Notes under the pieces: generated by a model
Told to the model about the DNA's origin: nothing
Database searches by the model: none
The model's input: only the letters and a program-made list of their open reading frames with translations
Position numbers and translations under genes: made by a program
Shown here: positions 18,059-29,283 of the stretch, in pieces
How positions within the stretch are numbered: position 1 is the first letter of the stretch
How the letters are laid out: the number at the start of each line of letters is the position of its first letter
DNA from: Rhodanobacter sp. C06
GTDB lineage: Bacteria > Pseudomonadota > Gammaproteobacteria > Xanthomonadales > Rhodanobacteraceae
Assembly (NCBI RefSeq): GCF_002001105.1
Contig: NZ_MUNP01000072.1
Coordinates: 1 to 44,423, forward strand
Length of the DNA: 44,423 nucleotides
Reading direction: 5' to 3'

Positions 18059-19315
18059 ATGCCCCTGCTCCGTAACCCCATGCTGTCCGTTCCACTGCTG
18101 GCCGTGCTGCTGGCACTGGTTGGCAACCCTCCCGCGCAAGCGCAGGTGCTGGGTCCGGTGCAGCGCAGCCTGCCGAGCCTGCCGCTGCCGGCCACGCCCC
18201 TGCCCGGCGCTCTGCCCGGCGTGAACCAGCAAGCTGTCGACCAGTTGCTGCGGCGACCGCTGGCCCTCGGCCTCAAGGTGCAGGTGGATGCGCTGCTGCG
18301 CAGGGAGCCCCGGCGCGTCACCGTCGACCCCAGCGGCGCGCCGATCCTGCGCGGCGAGTTTCTCGTCATGGGCTTGTCGGATGCGCAACTCGCCGCCGTG
18401 CAGGCGCAGGGCTTCACCGCGGATCGCGAGGCGGCGGCGGACGCGACGCTTGGACTGGATTTCATGGTCCTGCACGACAGCCGCGGACGCAGCACGCGCA
18501 AGGCCATGCGCATCCTGCAACAGGCCGCACCGGACGCCACGCTCACCTACCAGCATCTCTACCTGCCGGCGGGCGATGCCGGTGCGGTGCCCGCTGCCGG
18601 TTCGCCGCCGCCGGCATCCGCCCAGCCCATGCGCAGCGTGGGCATGGTCGACGGCGGCGTCGATCCGTCCGACCCCGCGCTGGCGCACGCGCGCATCGAG
18701 GACCACGGTTGCAGCACGCCGACGGCATCGCGGCACGGCACCGCCGTCGCCGCGCGCCTCGTCGCCGGCGATGCGGAAACCTTGTATGCCGCCGACCTGT
18801 GGTGCGCCGACCAGGTTGGCGGCGCCACCTCCCAGCTGGTGGATGCGCTCGCCTGGATGGATCGCGAACGCGTGGCGGTGATCAACATCAGCCTGGTCGG
18901 ACCCGACAACCCGGTGCTCGCGCGCGCGGTGCAGGTGATGCTCGCGCGTGGCCACGTGCTGGTCGCTGCCGCGGGCAACGACGGCCCCGCGGCGCCACCG
19001 CTGTTCCCGGCGACCTACCCGGGCGTGATCGGCGTCGGTGCCGTCGATGCGCGCGGCCGCGTACTGCCCGAGTCTCCCAGCGGCAAGCAGGTGGCCTTCT
19101 GCGCGCCGGGCGTGGTCGGCAGCGGTCGCGACGGCTTGCGTGGCACCTCGTTCGCAGCACCGATCGTGGCGCGCCACGCCGACCGGCTGCTGGATGCTCC
19201 CCGTCCCGGCGCGGCGGCGCAGGTGCTGCAGGGCCTGATCGGCGAAGCCCATCCGTCCGGCTTCGCGGGCCGCGATGCCCGCTGCGGTCATGGCGTGCTG
19301 TCGCCCGGAAGCTGA
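18059..19315 (+). CDS. Secreted S8-family (subtilisin-like) serine peptidase
   Basis: A 418-residue protein with a signal peptide (to about residue 28, ending PAQAQ) and a long N-terminal region with a Pro/Leu-rich stretch that may act as propeptide or anchor. The catalytic triad is complete: Asp198 in MVDGGVD, His226 in SRHGTAVAA and Ser364 in GTSFAAPIVA, with the oxyanion Asn307 in AAAGNDGP. Compared with classic subtilisins the catalytic domain is compact. It is divergent from the ECF sigma/anti-sigma pair, with 121 bases between. It might be a regulon member, or might act on the anti-sigma factor or the downstream secreted protein; none of this is shown. No copy of the shared ECF motif was seen directly before it. 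Confidence 0.9.
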   Translation: MPLLRNPMLSVPLLAVLLALVGNPPAQAQVLGPVQRSLPSLPLPATPLPGALPGVNQQAVDQLLRRPLALGLKVQVDALLRREPRRVTVDPSGAPILRGEFLVMGLSDAQLAAVQAQGFTADREAAADATLGLDFMVLHDSRGRSTRKAMRILQQAAPDATLTYQHLYLPAGDAGAVPAAGSPPPASAQPMRSVGMVDGGVDPSDPALAHARIEDHGCSTPTASRHGTAVAARLVAGDAETLYAADLWCADQVGGATSQLVDALAWMDRERVAVINISLVGPDNPVLARAVQVMLARGHVLVAAAGNDGPAAPPLFPATYPGVIGVGAVDARGRVLPESPSGKQVAFCAPGVVGSGRDGLRGTSFAAPIVARHADRLLDAPRPGAAAQVLQGLIGEAHPSGFAGRDARCGHGVLSPGS

Positions 19316-19342
19316 ACACCGAGCAACCGCGACCGGACGGCA

Positions 19343-19374
19343 GGGAAGGATGTTGCGACTCCGCGCGTAGTGGA
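19343..19374 (+). promoter_or_regulatory. Predicted ECF promoter of the Ala/Gly/Ser-rich protein
   Basis: GGGAAGGA (19343-19350), 15 bases, CGTAGTGGA (19366-19374). Both blocks and the spacing are identical to the site upstream of the sigma gene. The start of transcription would lie near 19380, giving a 5' leader of about 35 bases with GGGAGG at 19403-19408 before ATG 19416. Confidence 0.7.
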
Positions 19375-19415
19375 TCCCGGAAGCCGCGGATTCGCCGCCG
19401 GCGGGAGGCACCGAC

Positions 19416-20411
19416 ATGCGCAACAAGACTCTGAGCAACAAGACCCTCGGCATCGCCCTGTGCACCGGCGCGCTCGCCTTGGCCTCGGTGACCAGTGCAT
19501 ATGCCCAGCACCTGGGCGGAGGCCTCGTGGGTGGAATGGCCGGCCAACTCCACGCGACGATGGGCCAGGCGATGGGCCCGGTGAACGGCCAGATCGGCGG
19601 TTCCGCGCGGGGCATGGGCAATATCGGCAAGGGCGACATCGGCATGCCCGACATCAACCCGCGTGCCGCTCAACGCCGCGCCGAACGCCTGCGCCAGCGC
19701 GCCGCGTCGACCGCCACCACGGCGACGCACGCCGCGACCCAGGCCGCCGGCCAGTCGAGCGGCCAGGCAGCGGCCAGCGGCGCCGCCAATGCGGCCGGCG
19801 CCAGCGCCGTCAACGCCGGCCAGGCAGCGCTGGGCGGCAACGCCGGGCTGGGAACCTCCGCCACCGGCAGCCTCGATGGCGCCGCCGTGGGCGACGCCGC
19901 GAACGCCGCAGCCGGCCGTGCGCGTTCGGCCGTCTCGACGGCCAAACAGGGAACCGCTGACGCGCTGGATCGCACACGGAGCGCGGCCGGCAACGCCCGC
20001 ACGGTCGCCGGGAACGCCGTCCAGTCCGGCATCGGCAAGACCCGGCAGCTCGCCGCCGCCGGCACGTCCACCGCCCGCTCGCTGGGCTCGCAGGCTGCCG
20101 GCAAGGTGAAGGATGCGGCTTCTTCCGCCACGAGCGGTGCGGGCAGCCAGTTGGGCTCGATCAGCAACGCCGCCAACGGCAGTTCGTCCGCTGATGCCTC
20201 GGGCTCGGGCAGCGCCGGCGGCGCGTCAAACATCGCCTCGGGCACTGCTGCGAACGGCTTGAGCTCGACTACGAGCAACTCGGGCTCCGCTGCGAACGGC
20301 TCGGCCGGTGCCAGCGGCCACGCCGGCGCGAACGGTTCGGCCAGCAACAACGGCGTCTCGGCCTCGGCCCAGGTCGGCGGCAGCGCGAACGCGGATGCGC
20401 AAGGGCATTGA
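19416..20411 (+). CDS. Secreted Ala/Gly/Ser-rich low-complexity protein
   Basis: A 331-residue protein with a signal peptide ending near residue 30 (TSAYAQ). The mature chain is almost entirely Ala, Gly, Ser, Asn and Thr, with a basic patch (AAQRRAERLRQRAAS, about residues 84-98) and helix-like repeats such as ARSAVSTAKQGTADALDRTRSAAGNAR. The last third is Gly/Ser/Asn-rich and probably disordered. No family is recognised. The composition suggests a surface, matrix or adhesin-like role, or an envelope filler protein, but function cannot be assigned. GGGAGG precedes the start. It carries its own predicted ECF promoter and ends before a strong bidirectional terminator. Confidence 0.8.
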   Translation: MRNKTLSNKTLGIALCTGALALASVTSAYAQHLGGGLVGGMAGQLHATMGQAMGPVNGQIGGSARGMGNIGKGDIGMPDINPRAAQRRAERLRQRAASTATTATHAATQAAGQSSGQAAASGAANAAGASAVNAGQAALGGNAGLGTSATGSLDGAAVGDAANAAAGRARSAVSTAKQGTADALDRTRSAAGNARTVAGNAVQSGIGKTRQLAAAGTSTARSLGSQAAGKVKDAASSATSGAGSQLGSISNAANGSSSADASGSGSAGGASNIASGTAANGLSSTTSNSGSAANGSAGASGHAGANGSASNNGVSASAQVGGSANADAQGH

Positions 20412-20443
20412 GCCAAAGCCCGGCGTCATTCGCCGGCAAAGCG

Positions 20444-20471
20444 AAAAGGGCCCCGCATGCGGGGCCCTTTT
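20444..20471. terminator. Bidirectional terminator between convergent genes
   Basis: AAAAGGGCCCCGCA is perfectly mirrored by TGCGGGGCCCTTTT (28 bases). It has A-runs and T-runs on both sides, serving both the Ala/Gly/Ser-rich protein gene and purA. Confidence 0.9.
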
Positions 20472-20497
20472 CCTTGCACGAGTCGGACCGCGACCGA

Positions 20498-23861
<3,364 letters not shown>

Positions 23862-24002
23862 TGTCAGTCTCCTTCGGGCCGCTGGGGAGGCCGGCAAACC
23901 GCGCCGGAACACATCAGGTTGAACAGAAATCGCATGAGGCGTGACCGGGCTGCCTATCGAGGTGGCGCCGAAGATTTTTCGGCCGCGCAAACGATTGGGA
24001 TT

Positions 24003-25337
24003 CTAGCAGAGCGGGGCGGAATCCGGGACTGGAGCGACCAGCAGCGCACGCAGCAACTCGGTTTCCGCCGCGCTGCCGCCGTTGAGCGGCGCGATCACGC
24101 TGCGCGGCGCGTCGATGCGCAGGCGCCAACCGTGCTCGTCCACCTGCTCGGCAGCGATCGCACCCACCGCCTTGAGCCGCGCGTGCAAGCGTCCCGCTGT
24201 CAGCGGCAGGCGCAGCTCGGACTGCACCCGCTCGCCTCCCAGCAACTCGCCCAGCGCCTGGCGCAACAAGTCGATACCTGCACCCGTCGCAGCCGACAAC
24301 CACACCGCCTGCGGCCGGCCCTCGGCATCGCGGTCGATGCGCGGCTGCATCCCGACATCACCTTCCATCAAATCAATCTTGTTGAACACCCGCAGCTGCG
24401 GCACGTCGCCTGCGCCGATCTCCTCCAGCACCTGGTCGACCACGCGGCGCAGCGGTTCGCGCTCCTCGTCGGCGGCGTCGCTGACGTGCAGCAGCACGTC
24501 GGCGTCGCGCGCCTCGGCCAGGGTGCCGCGGAACGCGGCGACCAGGTCGTGCGGCAGCTCGCGGATGAAGCCCACGGTGTCGGCGATCACCGCCGGGCCG
24601 CAGGCGAGGTCGTCGAGCCGGCGCACGGTGGGGTCGAGCGTGGCGAACAGCTGGTCGGCGGCGTACACGGCGCCGGCGGTGAGCGTGTTGAACAGGGTGG
24701 ACTTGCCGGCGTTGGTGTAGCCGACCAGGGCCACCCGCGGCACCGTGTTGCGCAGGCGCGCGCGACGCTGCTGGCCGCGCTGGGTCTGCACTTTTTCGAG
24801 GCGTTTGGTGAGCTGTTTCACCCGCTCGGCAAGCAGGCGGCGGTCGGTTTCCAGCTGGGTCTCGCCGGGGCCGCGGTTGCCGATCGCACCGCCGCGTTGG
24901 GCGTCCAGATGGGTCCAGCCGCGCACCAGCCGCGTGGCGAGATGCTTGAGCTGGGCCAGCTCCACTTCCAGCTTGCCTTCGTGCGAGCGGGCGCGCTGGG
25001 CGAAGATGTCCAGGATCAGGCCGGCGCGGTCGACCACGCGTGCGCTGAGGTGCTTTTCGAGGTTGCGCTCCTGCACCGGACTGAGCAGGTGGTCGACCAG
25101 CACCAGGTCGGCGTCCAGCGCGCGCACCATCTCGGCCACTTCGTCGGCCTTGCCGCTGCCGACGTAGAAACGCGGATTGGGTGCCTCGACGCGGGCGGTG
25201 ACACTGCCCAGGATCTCGGCGCCGGCGGACTTCACCAGTTCGGCGAACTCGGCCGCGCGGCGTTCGGCGTCGCCACCACCACGGGCATGCGGGAGCACGA
25301 GGATGGCGCGCTCGCCTTTCTTCTGACGGTCAAACAC
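24003..25337 (-). CDS. hflX: GTPase HflX, ribosome-rescue factor
   Basis: A 444-residue GTPase. The N-terminal HflX domain includes the glycine-rich linker GGAIGNRGPGETQLETDRR, followed by the G domain with G1 GYTNAGKST (about residues 205-213), G3 DTVGFI and G4 NKID. HflX binds stalled or heat-damaged 70S ribosomes and splits them. The start is GTG 25337 (MFDRQKKGER). The ribosome site is weak, and translation may rely on hfq upstream. There are 72 bases between hfq and hflX and 141 between hflX and hflK. Confidence 0.95.
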   Translation of the reverse strand: MFDRQKKGERAILVLPHARGGGDAERRAAEFAELVKSAGAEILGSVTARVEAPNPRFYVGSGKADEVAEMVRALDADLVLVDHLLSPVQERNLEKHLSARVVDRAGLILDIFAQRARSHEGKLEVELAQLKHLATRLVRGWTHLDAQRGGAIGNRGPGETQLETDRRLLAERVKQLTKRLEKVQTQRGQQRRARLRNTVPRVALVGYTNAGKSTLFNTLTAGAVYAADQLFATLDPTVRRLDDLACGPAVIADTVGFIRELPHDLVAAFRGTLAEARDADVLLHVSDAADEEREPLRRVVDQVLEEIGAGDVPQLRVFNKIDLMEGDVGMQPRIDRDAEGRPQAVWLSAATGAGIDLLRQALGELLGGERVQSELRLPLTAGRLHARLKAVGAIAAEQVDEHGWRLRIDAPRSVIAPLNGGSAAETELLRALLVAPVPDSAPLC

Positions 25338-25409
25338 GTGGGACGACGGCCTCTGTGCGTGGACGGAACCGAAGGCATTCCGTCTTCATGTGGGCCGACC
25401 GGCGATCAA

Positions 25410-25697
25410 TCAAGCATCCGGCGCGTCGGCGGCCGGGGCGGCATCGGCATGCCCCTCATGTCCGTCGTGACCCTCGTGGCCATTGCCGAGGCGCACGTTG
25501 CGGCTGGGCACCACGGTGGAGATGGCGTGCTTGTAGACCATCTGGCTGACCTGGTTGCGCAGCAGCACCACGAACTGGTCGAAGGATTCGACCGTGCCCT
25601 GCAGCTTGATGCCGTTGACCAGGTAGATGGCCACCGGCACGCGCTCGCGGCGCAAGGCATTCAGAAAAGGATCCTGCAGCGATTGTCCCTTGGACAT
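25410..25697 (-). CDS. hfq: RNA chaperone Hfq with a histidine-rich tail
   Basis: A 95-residue Hfq. The Sm core is canonical: rim motif [14 protein letters not shown] (Arg16, Arg17, Arg19), Sm1 and the Sm2 motif YKHAIS (residues 55-60). The tail after residue 70 is unusual. It contains [11 protein letters not shown], with His74, 77, 80 and 83 spaced every three residues and acidic residues between them, followed by an Ala/Asp/Pro end. This could bind metal ions. GGGAG precedes the ATG. Hfq here is the second gene of the miaA cluster, as in E. coli. Confidence 0.97.
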   Translation of the reverse strand: MSKGQSLQDPFLNALRRERVPVAIYLVNGIKLQGTVESFDQFVVLLRNQVSQMVYKHAISTVVPSRNVRLGNGHEGHDGHEGHADAAPAADAPDA

Positions 25698-25724
25698 TTC
25701 TTGTTCTCCCCTGAGCGGCGAACC

Positions 25725-25757
25725 GGCCGGGGAAAAAACGCCTGTGGCGCCCCGGCC
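25725..25757 (-). promoter_or_regulatory. Hairpins between miaA and hfq, possible attenuator
   Basis: On the minus strand a small stem CGCC-aca-GGCG (25749-25739) runs into six T (25738-25733), like a minimal terminator. A larger 8-bp stem (GGCCGGGG at 25725-25732 with CCCCGGCC at 25750-25757, plus-strand reading) encloses it. The structures could reduce read-through from miaA and make hfq expression partly independent. This is an inference only. Confidence 0.35.
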
Positions 25758-25849
25758 CAACTGCAGCGATGTTAACCGGGTTCAAGGGCTTGAAGGAAGC
25801 GGTTTTTTGGGGAATCGGCGCACGAAAACAAGGCCTCGCCACAGCCCAC

Positions 25850-26800
25850 TCACGCCGGCGTGCCGAGGAACAGCCGCACGGCCTCGCCTGCCTGCGCCAG
25901 CGGCGGCGCGGCTTCGGGATCGAAGCTGCGCGCATCCAGTTCCGAGCGCAGCCAGGTGATCTGCCGTTTGGCCAGCTGGCGGGTGGCGAAGATCGCACGC
26001 TCGCGGAACTCCGCCCGGTCGAAACAGCCGTCCAGATGCTCCCAGCCCTGCCGGTAGCCCACCGCGCGGATCGCCGGCAGGTCGGCATGCAGGTCGCCGC
26101 GCGCGTGCAGCGCGCGCAACTCGTCGAGGAAGCCCGCCGCCAGCATCGTGTCGAAGCGCTCGGCGATGCGTGCGTGCAGTGGCTTTCGATCGCCCGGCAG
26201 CAGGGCCAGCTTGAGCACGCGCCACGGAAACACCGCGCCGTGACCGCCGCGCTGCAGTTCGGACAATGGACGCCCGCTGAGGGCGATCACCTCCAGCGCG
26301 CGCTGCAGGCGCTGGGCGTCGTTCGGACCGATGCGTACCGCGGCGGCGGGATCGAGCTGCGCCAGCCGCGCGTGCATGGCCGGCCAGCCGATGCGTGCGG
26401 CCTCCTCGCCGAGGCGCGCGCGCAGCGCCGGATCGGCCTCGGGCAGATCCGACAAGCCACGCTGCAAGGCCCGGAAATACAGGCCGGTGCCGCCCACCAG
26501 CAGCGGCACCCTGCCCCGCGCCGTGCTCGCCTGCATCGCCGCCAGCGCATCGTCGCGGAACTCCGCGGCGGAATACGGTTGCGCCGGGTCGCGGATGTCG
26601 ATCAGCGCATGTGGCCAGCGTTTCAACGTGGCCGCGTCGGGCTTCGCCGCGCCGATGTCCAGGCCGCGATAGACCAGCGCCGAATCCACGCTGACCAGCT
26701 CCACCGGAAACCGATCCGCCAGCTCGCAGGCAAGCGCGGTCTTGCCCGAGGCCGTGGGGCCCATCAGGAAGATCGCGAGCGGGCGGGTATCGAGGCTCAT
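25850..26800 (-). CDS. miaA: tRNA dimethylallyltransferase
   Basis: A 316-residue MiaA, which adds dimethylallyl to N6 of A37 in tRNAs that read codons starting with U. The P-loop GPTASGKT is at residues 14-21, followed by [33 protein letters not shown] and the C-terminal [11 protein letters not shown] and [15 protein letters not shown]. It is the first gene of the minus-strand cluster. The start ATG 26800 lies 166 bases from the terminator of the upstream peptidase gene, so the cluster promoter should lie in between. Confidence 0.96.
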   Translation of the reverse strand: MSLDTRPLAIFLMGPTASGKTALACELADRFPVELVSVDSALVYRGLDIGAAKPDAATLKRWPHALIDIRDPAQPYSAAEFRDDALAAMQASTARGRVPLLVGGTGLYFRALQRGLSDLPEADPALRARLGEEAARIGWPAMHARLAQLDPAAAVRIGPNDAQRLQRALEVIALSGRPLSELQRGGHGAVFPWRVLKLALLPGDRKPLHARIAERFDTMLAAGFLDELRALHARGDLHADLPAIRAVGYRQGWEHLDGCFDRAEFRERAIFATRQLAKRQITWLRSELDARSFDPEAAPPLAQAGEAVRLFLGTPA

Positions 26801-26902
26801 GCGTGATGGCAGGGAAACCGGATGCGCAAGGGTAACCCAGCGCAGCTGCGCAAAACTTCGGCAATCCGTGCCAAGTGCTTGTCGCGACGGAGCGAAACGG
26901 AC

Positions 26903-26948
26903 TTGTCCACACGCTTGTCCAGCACGTATCCACATCTGCTGTGGATAG
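26903..26948. promoter_or_regulatory. DnaA-box-like cluster upstream of miaA
   Basis: TTGTCCACA (26903-26911), GTATCCACA (26926-26934) and the reverse TGTGGATAG (26940-26948) each resemble the DnaA box TTATCCACA. The last two form a perfect inverted repeat, TATCCACA-tctgc-TGTGGATA. TTGTCCAGC at 26915 is a fourth, weaker match. The cluster lies 100-150 bases before the miaA start, in its likely promoter region. Confidence 0.45.
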
Positions 26949-26966
26949 AACCGCGCGCCGAAAAAC

Positions 26967-26992
26967 GAAGGGCCGCCCGGAGGCGGCCCTTC
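26967..26992 (-). terminator. Terminator of the first S46 peptidase gene
   Basis: GAAGGGCCGCC (26967-26977) pairs perfectly with GGCGGCCCTTC (26982-26992) around a 4-base loop. On the minus strand it is followed by GTTTTT, giving a clear Rho-independent terminator 20 bases after the gene stop. Confidence 0.88.
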
Positions 26993-27011
26993 GCGTCGTG
27001 CGCCGTGCGGC

Positions 27012-29174
27012 TTACGTCGCCGGCACGCCCATTTCCTTGAGCAGGTCGTCGGCGTGGTCGAGCTGGTGCATCACCCACAGCATGTAGCGCACGTCGACCT
27101 GGATCGAGCGGTTGAGCTGCGGGTTGAACAGCCAGTCGCCGCTTACCGACTCCCAGTTGCCGTCGAAGGCGAGGCCGACCAGCTGGCCGTTCGCGTCCAG
27201 CGCCGGCGAGCCGGAGTTGCCGCCGGTGATGTCGAGGTCGGCGAGGAAGTTCACCGGCAGCGTGCCCAGCTTGGGCGAGGCGTAACCGTCGAACGCCTTC
27301 GCCTTGATCGCGGCGAGCTCGGCCTTCGGCGCGTCGAACGGCTCGACGCCAGTGTCCTTCTCGACGATGCCTTGCGCGGTGGTGAACGGCGCGTAGCTCA
27401 CGCCATCGCGCGGCGCCACGCCTTGCACGTTGCCGAAGGTGACGCGCAACGAGCTGTTCGCGTCCGGATACACCGGCATTCCCTGCGACTCCTTCCACGC
27501 GATCATCGCCTGCATGTAGCGCGGGCGCAGCTTGCTCATCTCGCCGGCGCGGGCGTCCTGCACCTCCTCCAGCTTCTTCAGCTCCGGCTGCACCGCGCGG
27601 GCCAGCTTGAGCATGCTGTCGCCGCTGGCGTCGATCGCCTTGCTGTCGGCCGCGAACCATTTCATGCGCGCATCGACCTTGCCGAGCTGGCTGCCCGCGT
27701 ACAGCGCGGCGACCTTGGCCTTGAGCTCGGCGGGAGTCCTGGCGCCACCCAGCCACGCATCCAGCGCGGGCAGGCGCTGCGCCTGCGGCAGGGCCACGTA
27801 GCGCACGAGGCCGTAGACCATCAGTTGCTGATCCACGCCCGGGTCGTAGCGGCGGTCCAGCTGCTTCAGGCCACCCTCGATGCGCACCCAGTCGCGCTGC
27901 TGGTAACCGGCGTCGCGCTCCAGATCGGCCTTGGGCCGCTCCTTCGCCAGATGCACCAGGCGAATGGCGGTGCTGAACAAGGAAGAGCGTTCGACCAGGC
28001 CCAGCGCGAGGTTGCGGTCGCGGTCGGCGCGCTCGACGGCGATCGCCGCGCGCAACTTGCCGATGTCGGCGGCCAGCGCAGTGTTCTCCGCGCCGCCCTG
28101 CTGCTTCAGCCACGCTTCCAGCTGCGCTTCCTGCGCCTGCTTCACCGCCACCGCGTCGGCGCGGCGCAGGCCTTCGAGCTGGCCGCCGAAATTCTTCAGG
28201 TAGTTGTTGAGGCCGGCCACCATGCTGGCGTATTTCACCGCCACGCCGGGATCGGCCTTGCCGGCGGTGTTGATGACGTCCAGCGTGTCCTGGTAGATGC
28301 CGATCTGGGTGGGATAGGTGTAGTCGATCGCGCTCTGCACTTCATCGGCGAGTCGGTAGCGGTTCGTGCGGCCCGGGTAGCCGGTGACCATCACGTAGTC
28401 GCCCGCCTCCACACCCTTCGCGTTGACCTTGAGCACGTGCTTCGGGCGATATGGCACGTTGTCCTTCGAGTAGGCGGCGGACTTGCCGTCCTTCGACACG
28501 TAGGCGCGCAGGTAGCCGAAGTCACCGGTGTGGCGCGGCCACATCCAGTTGTCCACGTCGCCGCCGAACTTGCCGATGGACTGCGGCGGCGCGTAGACCA
28601 GGCGCACGTCCTTGATCTCCAACTGCTTGATGAGCTGGTAGCTGTAGCCGCCGTGGAAGGTGTAAACGTCGCAGCGGTAGCCTTCGCTCTCGCAGTCCTT
28701 CACCTGCTGCTTGATCGCCTGCTCGATCGCCTTGTAGCGCTCGGCGCCGCTCATCTTGTCGTTGAGTTTCGCGGTGATGTCCTTCGTCACGTCGCGGATT
28801 TCCTCGGTGACGAAGATGCGCGCGGACGGGCCGGCGGACAGTTCCTCGGCACGGGTCTTGGCGAGGAAGCCCTTGTCGATCAGGTTGTTCTCCGGCGTGG
28901 AGTTCAGCTGCAGCGCGCCGTAGACGCAATGGTGGTTGCTCACCGTCAGGCCCTCGGGCGAGACGAAGGAGGCGGTGCAGCCGCCCAGGCTCACGATGGC
29001 GCCCAGCGGGTAAGCGGTAAGGTCGGCCAGCGTGTTCGGGGCTAGCTTGAGGCCGTGCTGCTTCAGCGTGGCGGCGATGCCCGGCAACTGGGCGGGCTGC
29101 CACATGCCTTCGACGGCGTGGGCGGACGAGATCAGGCCGAGGGACACGGCCGCGGTGAGCATGAGACGACGCAC
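27012..29174 (-). CDS. S46-family dipeptidyl-peptidase, DPP7-like
   Basis: A 720-residue secreted S46 serine peptidase that removes dipeptides from the N-terminus of oligopeptides. The signal peptide ends near residue 20 (SSAHA-V), exposing the family start [12 protein letters not shown]. The catalytic motifs are SNHHC (His81/82), MWPRHTGDF (Asp218) and GGNSGSP (Ser654). The residue that sets S1 specificity is glycine here (AFDGNWE, Gly672), as in DPP7 enzymes that prefer hydrophobic residues at P1. DPP11 enzymes have arginine there. The start is GTG 29174 with GGAGG upstream. A second S46 gene lies 109 bases upstream in the same direction. Confidence 0.93.
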   Translation of the reverse strand: MRRLMLTAAVSLGLISSAHAVEGMWQPAQLPGIAATLKQHGLKLAPNTLADLTAYPLGAIVSLGGCTASFVSPEGLTVSNHHCVYGALQLNSTPENNLIDKGFLAKTRAEELSAGPSARIFVTEEIRDVTKDITAKLNDKMSGAERYKAIEQAIKQQVKDCESEGYRCDVYTFHGGYSYQLIKQLEIKDVRLVYAPPQSIGKFGGDVDNWMWPRHTGDFGYLRAYVSKDGKSAAYSKDNVPYRPKHVLKVNAKGVEAGDYVMVTGYPGRTNRYRLADEVQSAIDYTYPTQIGIYQDTLDVINTAGKADPGVAVKYASMVAGLNNYLKNFGGQLEGLRRADAVAVKQAQEAQLEAWLKQQGGAENTALAADIGKLRAAIAVERADRDRNLALGLVERSSLFSTAIRLVHLAKERPKADLERDAGYQQRDWVRIEGGLKQLDRRYDPGVDQQLMVYGLVRYVALPQAQRLPALDAWLGGARTPAELKAKVAALYAGSQLGKVDARMKWFAADSKAIDASGDSMLKLARAVQPELKKLEEVQDARAGEMSKLRPRYMQAMIAWKESQGMPVYPDANSSLRVTFGNVQGVAPRDGVSYAPFTTAQGIVEKDTGVEPFDAPKAELAAIKAKAFDGYASPKLGTLPVNFLADLDITGGNSGSPALDANGQLVGLAFDGNWESVSGDWLFNPQLNRSIQVDVRYMLWVMHQLDHADDLLKEMGVPAT

Positions 29175-29283
29175 GGAAACCTCCAGGTAAAAAACCGCCG
29201 CGGCTGCGGCTGTGACGCAAGAACTTTCGAGTTATGCCCGAGCCGGGCCGGCGCGGCATATGCCGCAAGTCATGGTTGCGTGT

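Noticed and set aside
19663-20429. Alternative frames in the Ala/Gly/Ser-rich gene, both strands
   Set aside because: Repeat composition opens all frames; only the frame at 19416 has a ribosome site and a signal peptide.
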